NCBI RefSeq assembly: GCF_000304475.1
Contig: NC_018951.1
Coordinates: forward strand, 248,001-312,000
DNA length: 64,000 bases
Source of the DNA: Kazachstania africana CBS 2517
Lineage: Eukaryota; Ascomycota; Saccharomycetes; Saccharomycetales; Saccharomycetaceae
Direction: 5' to 3'
Shown here in pieces: positions 19,694 to 28,893 of this stretch (position 1 is its first letter; every line of letters starts with the position of its first letter). The notes beneath the pieces are model-generated. The model was given only the letters and a program-made list of their open reading frames with translations. It was not told the origin of the DNA and made no database searches. Made by a program: the position numbers and the translations under genes.

Positions 19694-22174
19694 TCATATA
19701 GCAAATATTTGAACGTCAAAGTTCCCGTTGAAAAATCCTCCTTGCTGTTGTTGTGGTTCATTATTATTATTATTGGGATTTATAGGAATGCCATTTATTT
19801 GGACGTTCCAACCTCTTCTTTGAGCTAGAGTCCTCATGATGAAACTGAAGGAAAAGACAAATATTACAAACAATATTGTTATGACATCTTCTGAATGTAA
19901 TCCAATAGACTGCAAATAACCGGCAATACCATCTTGATCGTTATTGGTTCTGGCATTGAAGCCATCAAACCCGGATTGTACCACCGTCTTATGGGGATTT
20001 CTCTCCTCAAAAAGAGTACCAGATCCGTCCTTTTGAGCATCTTTAGCATTCTTAGATCCATATTCTCCTCTATGTACAATTTTGTCAAAAATATTTTTTA
20101 TACGTCCTACTAAAGGTAGAGATTTTGAATTAGGATTTATAATAGTGGTATTAGCTTGATTTCCCATTATCCAAATCCAAAAAGATTTGATTCTTAATTT
20201 CAATACGCTCAGTTTAACACCCAAGTAGAATTTGTGGTTAAACTCCAATACTTGGTCGTAATACCTTTTTGCCAAATGGAAATCCATTGGAACTCCGAGA
20301 CCATACTCGTACATATAACCCAAATTCCAGATTGCCTGTACAGAATACTTCAATGCAGCGCTTTGATACATCGAAAATGCCTTTTCATACTGGCCCTTGT
20401 CATAATATACATCGCCTGCAATGACACCGGCATCCACATTATTCTGTTTGAAAGCCCTCATATAATACGTTATAGCCATATCTTTTCTCTCATCTGTAGT
20501 GAGTGGAGGTTCATCCAATTTTGTGGGGATTTGATACATCAAATAAGCTGCAGATACCTGTGCCATTTCATATCCTTGCTCTGAAGCCTTGGTATATTCC
20601 CACAGTGCAGTTTCTGTGTTGCCCAACAAAAGCTCAGCAAAGGCATTTGTCAAATGAGGGGCCATAATTGATTCATTTTCTTCGACAAATAATTTAAACA
20701 AATAAGCCGTATCTTCACAATTGTACCTATTCTTTAAGCCCTTCTCAGTCATCTTGGCAAATTCATAAATTGCTGGAATAAAACCTTTCGTGCATGCAGC
20801 TTGCAGTAAAGTAAAAGAATCTCCTATATGCAAAGATGGATTTCTGCTGTTTAATTTCGCTAATTGATACTCCACAATCCCATTATTAGATCTTAATTCA
20901 ATACTTTTTCTGTAATGTTCAACAGCGCTTGTTTCATTGTGATATTTATATTGCTGGAGTAACCCCATGTCAATATGAGCACGACTATGTAATCTCGACG
21001 AACCTTCGATAACCAAAATGGCCTTTTTCAAATAATTTTCAGCAGCATAAAGATCTGGTTCTGGAAGACCATCTCCAGTAAAATAAATATGTCCTAAAAG
21101 ATCAAGACATTTCGAATAGAAATATCTCTGTAGATTATCCATTATTATAACATCTTTATCATACTGCGTCACTGTTGCCTCAAGAAGTAACCTACTCTTT
21201 TCAACATCCCTTTTCTTGGTGTAAGTTCCCTTATATTCATCCCATGCGGTATAAAAAATGTCAACAAGCTGATCTTCACTTTCGTCATTGTCACCAATTG
21301 CAAAGGCATTGGAATTATCAACATTACCGAACTGTAAAATAATAGTTCCTCCATTCATTTTAGTCAAAACACTACTTGTAATGTCAGGTCTAGCGGACTT
21401 TTTTCTCACTGTACTTAACGATGTTGAACCCAACCCTGGCCCAAGTAAACCATCTTCAAAATCTGGTAATCGTACATTGTAGCTTTCAAAATATGGAAAG
21501 TTTACATTCCAATCGTAGTCACTGTAAGAGTTCTTTTTGATGGATTCAGCGACCTCCCTGTATAGTACTAAAGATTTATCAAAATCTCTTGGAACATTTA
21601 TTCCATTGAAATATTTGTAAGCCAGGGCTTGTTTGGCCTGCAAGCTGCCAGCACGAGCAGCACGTTCATAGTACAATAAAGCCTTTGCCGGATCAACAGG
21701 AATTGTACCAAATAGCCCCGTTGAGTGCATGACCGCTTCTTCGAATAAAGTAGTGGGATCGCTGTATGACGTCAGTTCATTGTATTTGTTCAAATAATGA
21801 TGAGCCAAAGTCTTGTTATGTGGGAAGTTATAGTGCTGATAAAGAAATAGCCTCGAAAGCATAAAAGTGGCGTTGGCATTATTATAATTTTCACTGGATT
21901 CCGTCAATAAGTTGTATAGATAAATTTGATTTGGATAGGATTTAGACAACCAAAAATCGTTGAATTTGGACTCTTCACTTTCTTCAAAATAGTCAATCGG
22001 AATATAAAAGCTTATATCACCCTGTAATTCTGTTACTTCAAATGGGTTGGGCCTTATCGGCAGAGATGATGTGATTTTCGTTATTTCGTTCCAAGGGTCT
22101 TCCCTAGTTTCTTTCTTGGCAAAAGTAGAATATATTAGAGACGAGTATAGCAGAAAATAGCTCAACGGTTTCAT
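19694..22174 (-). CDS. HRD3: Hrd3, Sel1-repeat lumenal subunit of the HRD1 ERAD ubiquitin ligase
   Basis: An 826-residue type I ER membrane protein, close to yeast Hrd3 (833). It starts with a signal peptide (about 1-19), carries many Sel1-like repeats through the lumenal domain (for example AKALLYYERAARAGSLQAKQ and AIWNLGYMYEYGLGVPMDF), and has one membrane segment near 764-782 (ITILFVIFVFSFSFIM), then a short polar tail rich in asparagine and glutamine. Hrd3 recruits misfolded glycoproteins with Yos9 and stabilises Hrd1. Position matches YLR207W. Confidence 0.95.
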   Translation of the reverse strand: MKPLSYFLLYSSLIYSTFAKKETREDPWNEITKITSSLPIRPNPFEVTELQGDISFYIPIDYFEESEESKFNDFWLSKSYPNQIYLYNLLTESSENYNNANATFMLSRLFLYQHYNFPHNKTLAHHYLNKYNELTSYSDPTTLFEEAVMHSTGLFGTIPVDPAKALLYYERAARAGSLQAKQALAYKYFNGINVPRDFDKSLVLYREVAESIKKNSYSDYDWNVNFPYFESYNVRLPDFEDGLLGPGLGSTSLSTVRKKSARPDITSSVLTKMNGGTIILQFGNVDNSNAFAIGDNDESEDQLVDIFYTAWDEYKGTYTKKRDVEKSRLLLEATVTQYDKDVIIMDNLQRYFYSKCLDLLGHIYFTGDGLPEPDLYAAENYLKKAILVIEGSSRLHSRAHIDMGLLQQYKYHNETSAVEHYRKSIELRSNNGIVEYQLAKLNSRNPSLHIGDSFTLLQAACTKGFIPAIYEFAKMTEKGLKNRYNCEDTAYLFKLFVEENESIMAPHLTNAFAELLLGNTETALWEYTKASEQGYEMAQVSAAYLMYQIPTKLDEPPLTTDERKDMAITYYMRAFKQNNVDAGVIAGDVYYDKGQYEKAFSMYQSAALKYSVQAIWNLGYMYEYGLGVPMDFHLAKRYYDQVLEFNHKFYLGVKLSVLKLRIKSFWIWIMGNQANTTIINPNSKSLPLVGRIKNIFDKIVHRGEYGSKNAKDAQKDGSGTLFEERNPHKTVVQSGFDGFNARTNNDQDGIAGYLQSIGLHSEDVITILFVIFVFSFSFIMRTLAQRRGWNVQINGIPINPNNNNNEPQQQQGGFFNGNFDVQIFAI

Positions 22175-22432
22175 ACGTGATATTGAAAATAGTAGAGATA
22201 ATGCAGTAATTACAATGATATTTAATGGAATGTCTTTTCGCTAGTATAGGACACGGTACATATTACTTTAGTTTTTAAGAAAGTTAATTTTTGAAATTAT
22301 TTCGGAAACCGTATTACTCGACTATAAAATTTAGTGATATTGATATTTACATTAATTTTCAATGAATAACTTGTATATACACACATAGATATATATATAT
22401 ATATAGTAATAGTGGTAATATGTCTTTTATAA

Positions 22433-24085
22433 TCATAAATCAATCAAACTTATACTTTGATCTGGAGCAGCGCTGTTGCTTTGCTGTTGAGGCTGCTGTA
22501 AGTTGTATTGCTGTTGGTAAGCCATTTGTTGATATTGCTGGTTTGGTTGTTGTTGTTGTTGCTGCTGTTGAGGGTATGCTTGATTATATTGAGGCTGTGA
22601 GTATTGTTGTTGCTGTTGTGAGTATTGGTTTTGTGCAGAGTCTTGTGGCTGGTTACCAAATCCATAGCCAGTGCTTGAAGGAACAATATTGGAACTTGGT
22701 AAACCTGTGTATTGAGTGTTTAAGAACGGATTGTTTTTGGAGCGTTCATTCGTTACTTGCTTGTATCCTGTACCCTGCGAGTTGATAAAAGTTCCTGTCT
22801 TTGTATGTTGGGCTGGAATTCTTTCTTGACCAGTATTACCGAACGTGTCCACACCAGTTCCTTGAGCCAAAAGATTGTTTAATTCACTGTATTTTTCGGT
22901 GATTTCCTCATTGCCTGTTCTGTTTTGTTTCAAAGGTTGTTGTTCTTGTTGTTGTGGCAGTGGAGGCATTGCCACTTGTGGGATCTGTTGTGGAGGGGAT
23001 TGTACAGCAAGTTGCGGTTGTGGAACAGGTTGTGGAGGAGGTGCATTATTTACCTTGCCGAGATTATCCATTGAAAATGGATTATTTGATCCAGTAACCA
23101 TAGGCACTTGTTCCTGCTGCCAGAGTTGTTGCTGTTGCTGTTGTTGTAATTGCTGCTGTTGTTGGTCCCATAGTTGCTGTTGAGCAAGAGCTTGTTGTTG
23201 TTCTTCCCACGCTTGCTGCTGTTGCTGAGCTAGATACTGCTCTTGAGCAATTCTCTGTTGTTCTTGTTGTTGTTCCCACAATTGCTTTTGTTGTTGATAT
23301 TCCATATACTCATCATATGAGATTGGATTTCCAAATACATCATAATAAACATTTGCAGAAGTCTGTTGTTGTTGCAACATTTGTAATTGTTGTTGTTGTC
23401 TTTGCAAATCTTGCAAGTTTTTCAATTCTTCCTCTTCTTTACTTAACTGTAATGCAGCTTGAAATTCAGGATCTTCTTCATCATATCTTGCCAATTCTTT
23501 CCTACGCCTTTCATCTTCTTCTGCAGTTTTCTTACTTTCTTCAATGACCCTCTGCAAATCGTCATCATCTGGACCAATATTTGATTGTGATCTACTTGTA
23601 GCTCTACTTCTATTGGCACTTCTGTTATTACGACGATTTCTTCTATTATTGAATCTCCTTTCTTCTCTTAATCGTTCTTCATCCTGTAATAAAGACGTCA
23701 ATTCTTTAGCTTTCACTCTAATTATTTGGCCTTGATCGATACCAGTATCGTCTTCGTATCTGAATTCTCTTAAAGTCTTTATAACGTAGAGATTTTCTTT
23801 ACACCAAAGAACACAATTCTCACTACCAAACCTAACTAAATAATCTAATACAGTCAACGATTTAACAATATGTTTCCAATACTTCCCTTTATCATTAAGC
23901 CTCTTATCTAACATATCCATAATTTCGAAAAAATCAACAGAATCATAAGATCTAGAAGCAATATCATCCAATGTATCAATATTTGTGACCCTATTATCGT
24001 TCGAAGTAGCATCTCTTACAAGGACCTGGGTCGAAGAGTAACCTTTCATTACATTTTTAGCTGAACGAACAAATTGCTTCGACAT
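22433..24085 (-). CDS. ENT2: Epsin, ENTH-domain endocytic adaptor
   Basis: A 550-residue epsin. The ENTH domain (about 1-150) starts KQFVRSAKNVMKGYSSTQ and binds PI(4,5)P2. Two ubiquitin-interacting motifs follow: DDDLQRVIEESKK (174-186) and DPEFQAALQLSKEEE (205-219). The long central region is glutamine-rich, with two NPF motifs for Ede1/Pan1 EH domains, and the last residues SLIDL form a clathrin-binding box. Ent1 (YDL161W) and Ent2 (YLR206W) are duplicates; synteny with HRD3 and HMX1 points to ENT2. The polyglutamine coding creates large meaningless antisense frames. Codons mix CAA and CAG. Confidence 0.9.
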   Translation of the reverse strand: MSKQFVRSAKNVMKGYSSTQVLVRDATSNDNRVTNIDTLDDIASRSYDSVDFFEIMDMLDKRLNDKGKYWKHIVKSLTVLDYLVRFGSENCVLWCKENLYVIKTLREFRYEDDTGIDQGQIIRVKAKELTSLLQDEERLREERRFNNRRNRRNNRSANRSRATSRSQSNIGPDDDDLQRVIEESKKTAEEDERRRKELARYDEEDPEFQAALQLSKEEEELKNLQDLQRQQQQLQMLQQQQTSANVYYDVFGNPISYDEYMEYQQQKQLWEQQQEQQRIAQEQYLAQQQQQAWEEQQQALAQQQLWDQQQQQLQQQQQQQLWQQEQVPMVTGSNNPFSMDNLGKVNNAPPPQPVPQPQLAVQSPPQQIPQVAMPPLPQQQEQQPLKQNRTGNEEITEKYSELNNLLAQGTGVDTFGNTGQERIPAQHTKTGTFINSQGTGYKQVTNERSKNNPFLNTQYTGLPSSNIVPSSTGYGFGNQPQDSAQNQYSQQQQQYSQPQYNQAYPQQQQQQQQPNQQYQQMAYQQQYNLQQPQQQSNSAAPDQSISLIDL

Positions 24086-24766
24086 TGTTCAATGACAGTT
24101 CTTCTTTCAGTCTTTAATATCAAAGTCTTTTCAATGTGCACACGCTCTCCATTTATATAGGGTTAAAAGTGAATCCTCTCTTGTTTTTTTGGCCTTTTCC
24201 TCTCGCTGCAAGAATAATTTTGTTTTTCCTTTTGACGATAGTCTTAGACCACACGTGACCAACTATTGCTGTTTCTTTGTGATGTGTGGGTTTTAACTAT
24301 ACACTGACACTAATTGTCTCGGTTCCCACATTTTATATCCCCAGGTAGCGTCATTGGTGAAAATACCGAAGAGTCTCAGAATTATCTTAGGTCATCCGTT
24401 CGATTCGTAAACCATGCATATTAATGGAGAGCAAGTCAACTCTGCCTTTGGTAACTCCGTATAAGCAGCCGTGCTAACGATGAACTTTAAGCCACTTGCA
24501 ACACATGCCACATCCTATGGACCAGGTGTAATTTTATTGATTTTACACTCACTTTAATGGAATTTACACCCTGTTGTGACTTACTGGAATACGATAGTAA
24601 GCGATTCCGTTATGACCGAAAGCGCAGTAGCCATAGTGACAGGAATGAAGAAGCAATTGGAAGAACGAACGGTGGATGATAATGAATTTAAACGTATATA
24701 AGTGGGAACTAAATGAAAATATGTACCTGTTTCTTCGAAATATATGAAATCACAACCATAGTAACC
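24086..24766. other. Divergent ENT2-HMX1 promoter region
   Basis: Shared promoter. It holds a CACGTG E-box at 24252-24257 and an Aft1-like TACACCC at 24565-24571. A GTTCGATTC string near 24400 resembles part of a tRNA B-box but has no A-box or stem partner. No gene called. Confidence 0.5.
24565..24571 (+). promoter_or_regulatory. Candidate Aft1 iron-response site for HMX1
   Basis: TACACCC matches the Aft1 core (YRCACCC), about 196 bases upstream of the HMX1 ATG. HMX1 is induced by Aft1 under low iron in S. cerevisiae. The following base is T rather than the preferred purine, so this is tentative. Confidence 0.35.
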
Positions 24767-25669
24767 ATGGAACAACAAGTACCTTCACCCACTGATACCG
24801 ACGCTTTAGCTAATAGAATCAATTTTCATACAAGAGATTTACATAATGTTATTGACAAGACGATGTCAATTAAAGCCACTTTTGCCTTGAGACATAGTTT
24901 TATCTATAAGGATATCTTATTGTCGTATTACTATGTGTTCAGGACATTAGAAGACGAAATTGATTTTATAATTAGTAATGACAGAAGTCACATTGGTGAA
25001 ATCTTAAGAGGTTTCTTCAACGATAAATTTAGAAGGAAGGATCAGATTCTAAAAGATTTAAAATTTCTAAATGTCATTCAAGATCAATCCGACGATCAAT
25101 GGCTTTCAAGTCGTCCTGAACTTTGTAAATTTTTGAATTTTATCAAATCAAATTTACACGAACATCCAGTGGATGTCTTGGCTTACTGTCATGTTCTGTA
25201 TTTGGCATTATTCGCTGGTGGCAGAATCATGAGAGCCAGTATGAATAAGAATCTTTCATTTTTTTTCATGCCAAAATTTGATAAAATGTCACATACTGAC
25301 GTTATAATGAATGCAACGAATTTCTTCAAATTCGATAAAGATATCGTCAGTGAAAATAAATTGAAATCAGAATATAAGAGAAACTATGACATTTTAACTA
25401 AAGCGAAGTTAAATGAAGATGAAAAATTGGAGATTATTGACATTTCAAGAGAAATTTTTAAATTTAATTTTAATCTTTTACAAGAAATTGGTACTGTTAA
25501 TAAAGATGAATTAATGAAAAATTTCAACTATAAAATGGTCACCTATGTAGTGGAAGAATGGAAATTCAGAAAACCACAGATTAAAAAATACGTAATCCTA
25601 TTTTTAATCATATTCCACTTATTCGTTTTCATCAATCTTTTCAAAAAATTCTATTTACAAGCTATTTAA
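24767..25669 (+). CDS. HMX1: ER tail-anchored haem oxygenase
   Basis: A 300-residue haem oxygenase that degrades haem to release iron at the ER and helps under iron starvation and oxidative stress. I start at the ATG at 24767 (MEQQVPSPTDTDALANRINFH), which aligns with the yeast N-terminus; an upstream in-frame ATG at 24713 would add 18 residues with no counterpart. The helix with the haem-ligand histidine (NFHTRDLHN) and the conserved YCHVLYLALFAGGRIMR block are present. The C-terminal hydrophobic segment (YVILFLIIFHLFVFINLF) is the tail anchor. Position matches YLR205C. Confidence 0.93.
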   Translation: MEQQVPSPTDTDALANRINFHTRDLHNVIDKTMSIKATFALRHSFIYKDILLSYYYVFRTLEDEIDFIISNDRSHIGEILRGFFNDKFRRKDQILKDLKFLNVIQDQSDDQWLSSRPELCKFLNFIKSNLHEHPVDVLAYCHVLYLALFAGGRIMRASMNKNLSFFFMPKFDKMSHTDVIMNATNFFKFDKDIVSENKLKSEYKRNYDILTKAKLNEDEKLEIIDISREIFKFNFNLLQEIGTVNKDELMKNFNYKMVTYVVEEWKFRKPQIKKYVILFLIIFHLFVFINLFKKFYLQAI

Positions 25670-25709
25670 TGGTGTATAGATGTACTTTTTTTCTCCCGTT
25701 AACTATTTA

Positions 25710-26024
25710 CTATTTACCTTGTGATAACTTCCTCTTATCTGCTCTTTCTCGTTTTCTTCTTTTCCTCAATTTGTGTTTTTTCATCTTCTTTCTTCTCTTT
25801 CTGAGCACAGAATCAGTAAACATCCCGTCTTCTTGCACCGATGCTGCTCCCACTGCTTGCAATAATGAAGTAGGCTTCTTCCAAGGAATCCACGGTATAA
25901 AACTGATACTATCATTTATAACACCACTGGTCGCATGGTATCCCCGATTCATGCTGCATAACACAGACGGCCTTATCAGCACCGTCCTGGGAACCATCAA
26001 TCTAGTCAATTGTCTAAACATCAT
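25710..26024 (-). CDS. COX24: Cox24/Qri5, mitochondrial protein for COX1 mRNA processing
   Basis: A 104-residue protein of the Cox24/AURKAIP1 family, now often described as a mitochondrial small-ribosomal-subunit protein; in yeast it is needed for COX1 mRNA processing and translation. The first 30 residues are arginine-rich with no acids (presequence). Residues about 40-60 include [12 protein letters not shown], and the end is the family hallmark, a dense basic stretch ([20 protein letters not shown]). Converges with HMX1 40 bases away, as YLR204W does. Length is near the yeast 111. Confidence 0.88.
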   Translation of the reverse strand: MMFRQLTRLMVPRTVLIRPSVLCSMNRGYHATSGVINDSISFIPWIPWKKPTSLLQAVGAASVQEDGMFTDSVLRKRRKKMKKHKLRKRRKRERADKRKLSQGK

Positions 26025-26513
26025 TCACCATGTATGCACACGCTTCGATCCCACACCTAACTACTCGTTTCAATGATGAAGCGTTAAACTCGTTTTTTGC
26101 CCTTTTGATAACTCTTGATTAGTTACCCGACGGGACACTATACAAACAGTTTAAATCAACGAGAAACTGACAATTTTACAGGTGCACAAAACAAGTGGAA
26201 CCACCACCCGTCTGTATGTCCATGGGGACATCGACTATGTTTATGGGTGGTCGTGTGTGTTGGCGTCTACGTGTTTGCGTTCGAGAAACACTCTAAACAC
26301 GATGCTTTCTCGAAAAAGTGTCTTTATGCAGTGTCATCGTACTACACCCTCAACTGTTCTTATCTCATGCTTTTAACACTTCATAACGCTTCTTATATAC
26401 CACTTGTTCCATTCTCTTAATACTCCGGCGGGGCTGGCCTGCTGTTGCAAACATAAATTATCAAAGAAAAAACATAGAAAGACGGTCCACAAGACCATAT
26501 AACAAGCAAAGTG
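26025..26513. other. Divergent COX24-COQ9 promoter region
   Basis: Shared promoter of two mitochondrial genes. A Reb1-type TTACCCG lies at 26123-26129. The open frame 26115-26420 starts at TTG and is not supported. MSS51, present here in S. cerevisiae, is absent; the gap is too small to hold it and no trace is seen. Confidence 0.55.
26123..26129 (+). promoter_or_regulatory. Candidate Reb1 site
   Basis: TTACCCG, the Reb1 core, in the middle of the divergent COX24-COQ9 promoter. Reb1 clears nucleosomes in such shared promoters. Motif-only call. Confidence 0.4.
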
Positions 26514-27308
26514 ATGGTCATGTCTAGCTTTACTCCATTGAATAAGTCCTTGCTAAGGACAACCCAATTCAAATGTCTTCGTCGTCTTTACCATCCTGCT
26601 TCCAATGAATATGTCAATCCTACCACGATCAGTCCCTTAACCTATTCCATGGACTCAATCCAATCAAAAATCTTGTCCCATTCTTTGAAGGAATATGTCC
26701 CTACGTCAGGGTTCAACGAGAAATCGATACTCAAATCAATCAATGACTTAGGCTATTCTTCCTCGATGATGTCCGTCATAGGTGCATCAAATTCTCCATC
26801 CTTTGCTCATTCATCACCTGCTGTCTTAGAGTTGATCAAATACAATCTAGTCTCAAAGAGAATTGAACTCACTAAGGATACCAACGACAATACAACGACC
26901 ACATTGAAAGAACTACTCTTGAAAAGATTGGAAATGGATATTCCAATAAGCAGTCAACTCAGAGGTTTATTCGCTCAATTGGCTACACCGGGGAAATTTA
27001 TGTTCGATGTTTCATTACCTGAATTATTCCAACTAGCTGATGACATGATATTCTTTTCCAACGAGAAAGATCATCATGATATGGCTTGGTATTCAAAGAG
27101 ACTCGCTGTCTCAATGGCTTATGTGACAAGTAAAATGTTTATGATTCAGGACACTTCGAATAATTTCCAAATGACAATGGATTTTGCTTCTGATAAAGTA
27201 GATCGTGTAATGAATTTAGGTGAATATTACAATAACGTTGAAGAATACGCTTGGTTTACATTAATGAATTCTATCAATTTAGTCAAATCACAATTCTCCA
27301 GAATGTAG
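26514..27308 (+). CDS. COQ9: Coq9, ubiquinone biosynthesis protein
   Basis: A 264-residue mitochondrial matrix protein that binds isoprenoid lipid and supports Coq7 and the CoQ synthome. The reading frame is open from GTG at 26511, but the first ATG is 26514; ATG 26520 is also possible. The N-terminus is a basic presequence. Strong family blocks are SSMMSVIGASNSPSFAHSSP, the long DDMIFFSNEKDHHDMAWYSKR, and VMNLGEYYNNVEEYAWFTL, matching yeast Coq9 (YLR201C, 260 residues) nearly residue for residue in places. Confidence 0.95.
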   Translation: MVMSSFTPLNKSLLRTTQFKCLRRLYHPASNEYVNPTTISPLTYSMDSIQSKILSHSLKEYVPTSGFNEKSILKSINDLGYSSSMMSVIGASNSPSFAHSSPAVLELIKYNLVSKRIELTKDTNDNTTTTLKELLLKRLEMDIPISSQLRGLFAQLATPGKFMFDVSLPELFQLADDMIFFSNEKDHHDMAWYSKRLAVSMAYVTSKMFMIQDTSNNFQMTMDFASDKVDRVMNLGEYYNNVEEYAWFTLMNSINLVKSQFSRM

Positions 27309-27354
27309 TCCGTATATACAATAGATAATATATGTATTTGGCCCCCACCAGGGA

Positions 27355-27678
27355 TCATTGGCCTGAACGCAATTTAACCAATTCATTTCTTATGTTTTCA
27401 ATTTCTGTCTGTTTACTCTTAATATTCCCTTCACATCGTGTAATCTCCTTCTCAATAAACTCTAGTCTCTTATCCACATTACCACGTGCCTCATCCTGTT
27501 CAATCGGCAACAGAACATTACCAGTCAACTTATAAACTTGCGTCTCTTCTTTCAAGCTCTTAAACTCATCGTTGACAATCTTGTTTTCTTGCAACTGCGT
27601 TTCCAGCTTCTGTCTGGCCACTATTAACTCTTCCAATTCACTCTGGAGTTTCTGATACTGTGCAGCCAACTCTGACAT
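27355..27678 (-). CDS. YKE2: Prefoldin subunit 6 (Gim1/Yke2)
   Basis: A 107-residue beta-type prefoldin subunit. Two coiled-coil helices flank a central beta hairpin (VYKLTGNVLLPIEQDEARGNV). In the hexameric prefoldin it passes nascent actin and tubulin to the CCT chaperonin. Near the yeast length (114) and at the YLR200W position, divergent from PBA1. Confidence 0.93.
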   Translation of the reverse strand: MSELAAQYQKLQSELEELIVARQKLETQLQENKIVNDEFKSLKEETQVYKLTGNVLLPIEQDEARGNVDKRLEFIEKEITRCEGNIKSKQTEIENIRNELVKLRSGQ

Positions 27679-27835
27679 CTTTCACTGTCTTACACTGTTT
27701 GAAGTATTTCTATTACTCTTCATCAATTCGACTTTTTCATATCAGTTTTTCTTTCATCCACTATGAAAAAACTTATATTTAACACTTTTAAAGCATGACA
27801 GATACATCTCCTAGACGCACACAAACAAGTAAACT

Positions 27836-28741
27836 ATGCTAGTATGTTCTTTACCTGCTTCTAGCTGATAGAATTATGCATGTTAATACTAACTTAATAA
27901 TTTTTAGTTCAAACAATGGAATGAATTAGTCGAACCAAGACATCAATTGGATTCACCAGTGATATTGAAAAATGAAGAATCCCTACAGGAATCACCATTA
28001 CCTCAAGTGGAGATCCCAAGCACCGTCAATTTCAGTGATTATAAAAAGATTATATTGACTACAAAAGTAATGAACCCATTGTTCCCTAAAAATTTGTTAA
28101 AAATGGAAGATTTAGGTAATATTGAAACTACATTGCTGTTGACTGAATCGAAAATGACTGATGATGAACAAAACCACTATTCTTGGGATTTTAATGAGAA
28201 TTTCCCCAATGAATTCAACCCATCTATGGAAAGTGCCACTGGTAATAACAATTTTTCATTCAAATTCCCAATTTATCGTATATCATCTACAGATACTTTG
28301 TTAATTTCCATCGATGAGAATTTTTTGAAAGTCTCACCCATTTTCTTAAATCTAATATCTAAAAAATTGACCAGTTCAATAAATAATGACAAATCTTCAA
28401 TCTTATTACTAGGTGCATCGGATAAAATTAGTAATAACATAAAAACAGTCACAAATAAAAATTGCTCAATAAATCCACCTGAATTTATTACTGGTTTCAT
28501 TGGATCTTTACTCTATGAATTATTAGAAATCGGAACGGACAATTTTGAATGCATTATTGTACCCAGTGAAGGTCCAATTGGATTTGAAAAACTGTCTCTA
28601 TCAACCATGGAGGAACTAATCAATCAATTTTTTCATGAATTAGGCAGTCAAATGGATTTTAAGACATATTACGATGAATGTCATCGGAATTGGAAATTAG
28701 AAGGATCCGCTACAAGTACACAGTCTGGCCTATATATTTAA
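27836..28741 (+). CDS. PBA1: Pba1/Poc1, proteasome assembly chaperone (spliced)
   Basis: The gene is spliced: exon 1 is 27836-27841 (ATGCTA, coding Met-Leu) and exon 2 is 27908-28741, giving 279 residues. The joined start MLFKQWNELVEPRH matches the yeast protein (276 residues). Pba1 with Pba2 caps the alpha ring of 20S proteasome precursors and blocks premature regulator binding. Conserved blocks include KVMNPLFPKNLL, NPPEFITGFIGSLL and the C-terminal AlTSQSGLYI-like HbYX end (Ser-Gly-Leu-Tyr-Ile), whose penultimate tyrosine docks into the alpha-ring pocket. The yeast gene YLR199C also has an intron right after codon 2. Divergent from YKE2. Confidence 0.93.
27842..27907 (+). other. PBA1: PBA1 intron
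   Basis: A 66-base intron with donor GTATGT (27842-27847), perfect branch site TACTAAC (27887-27893) and acceptor TAG after a T-run (27905-27907). It leaves a 6-base coding part of exon 1. Confidence 0.93.
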
Positions 28742-28893
28742 GTAATGAATCAAACGTTTTAAATTCGAATCTTTTTATTTTAAAAATTGATAATTAACTA
28801 AATATACAGTACATAGAATAATTTATGATATAGTTATCTCGTCTTTACACTTTACAAGAGGTTAAAGAAAGATATTATGATAATCTAAATTAA

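Noticed and set aside
22280..22310. TTTCGGAAA string resembling a CDEIII centromere element
   Set aside because: Flanking bases do not fit the consensus, and no CDEI lies at the right distance across an AT-rich block.
22875..23183. Cysteine-rich 102-codon frame opposite ENT2
   Set aside because: It is the antisense reading of CAG/CAA glutamine repeats (CTG/TTG/TGC) and has no independent support.
24380..24420. GTTCGATTC as a tRNA B-box
   Set aside because: No matching T-stem, A-box or acceptor stem can be drawn.
26115..26420. 101-codon frame in the COX24-COQ9 promoter, considered as an MSS51 relic
   Set aside because: No ATG start and no resemblance to Mss51 motifs.
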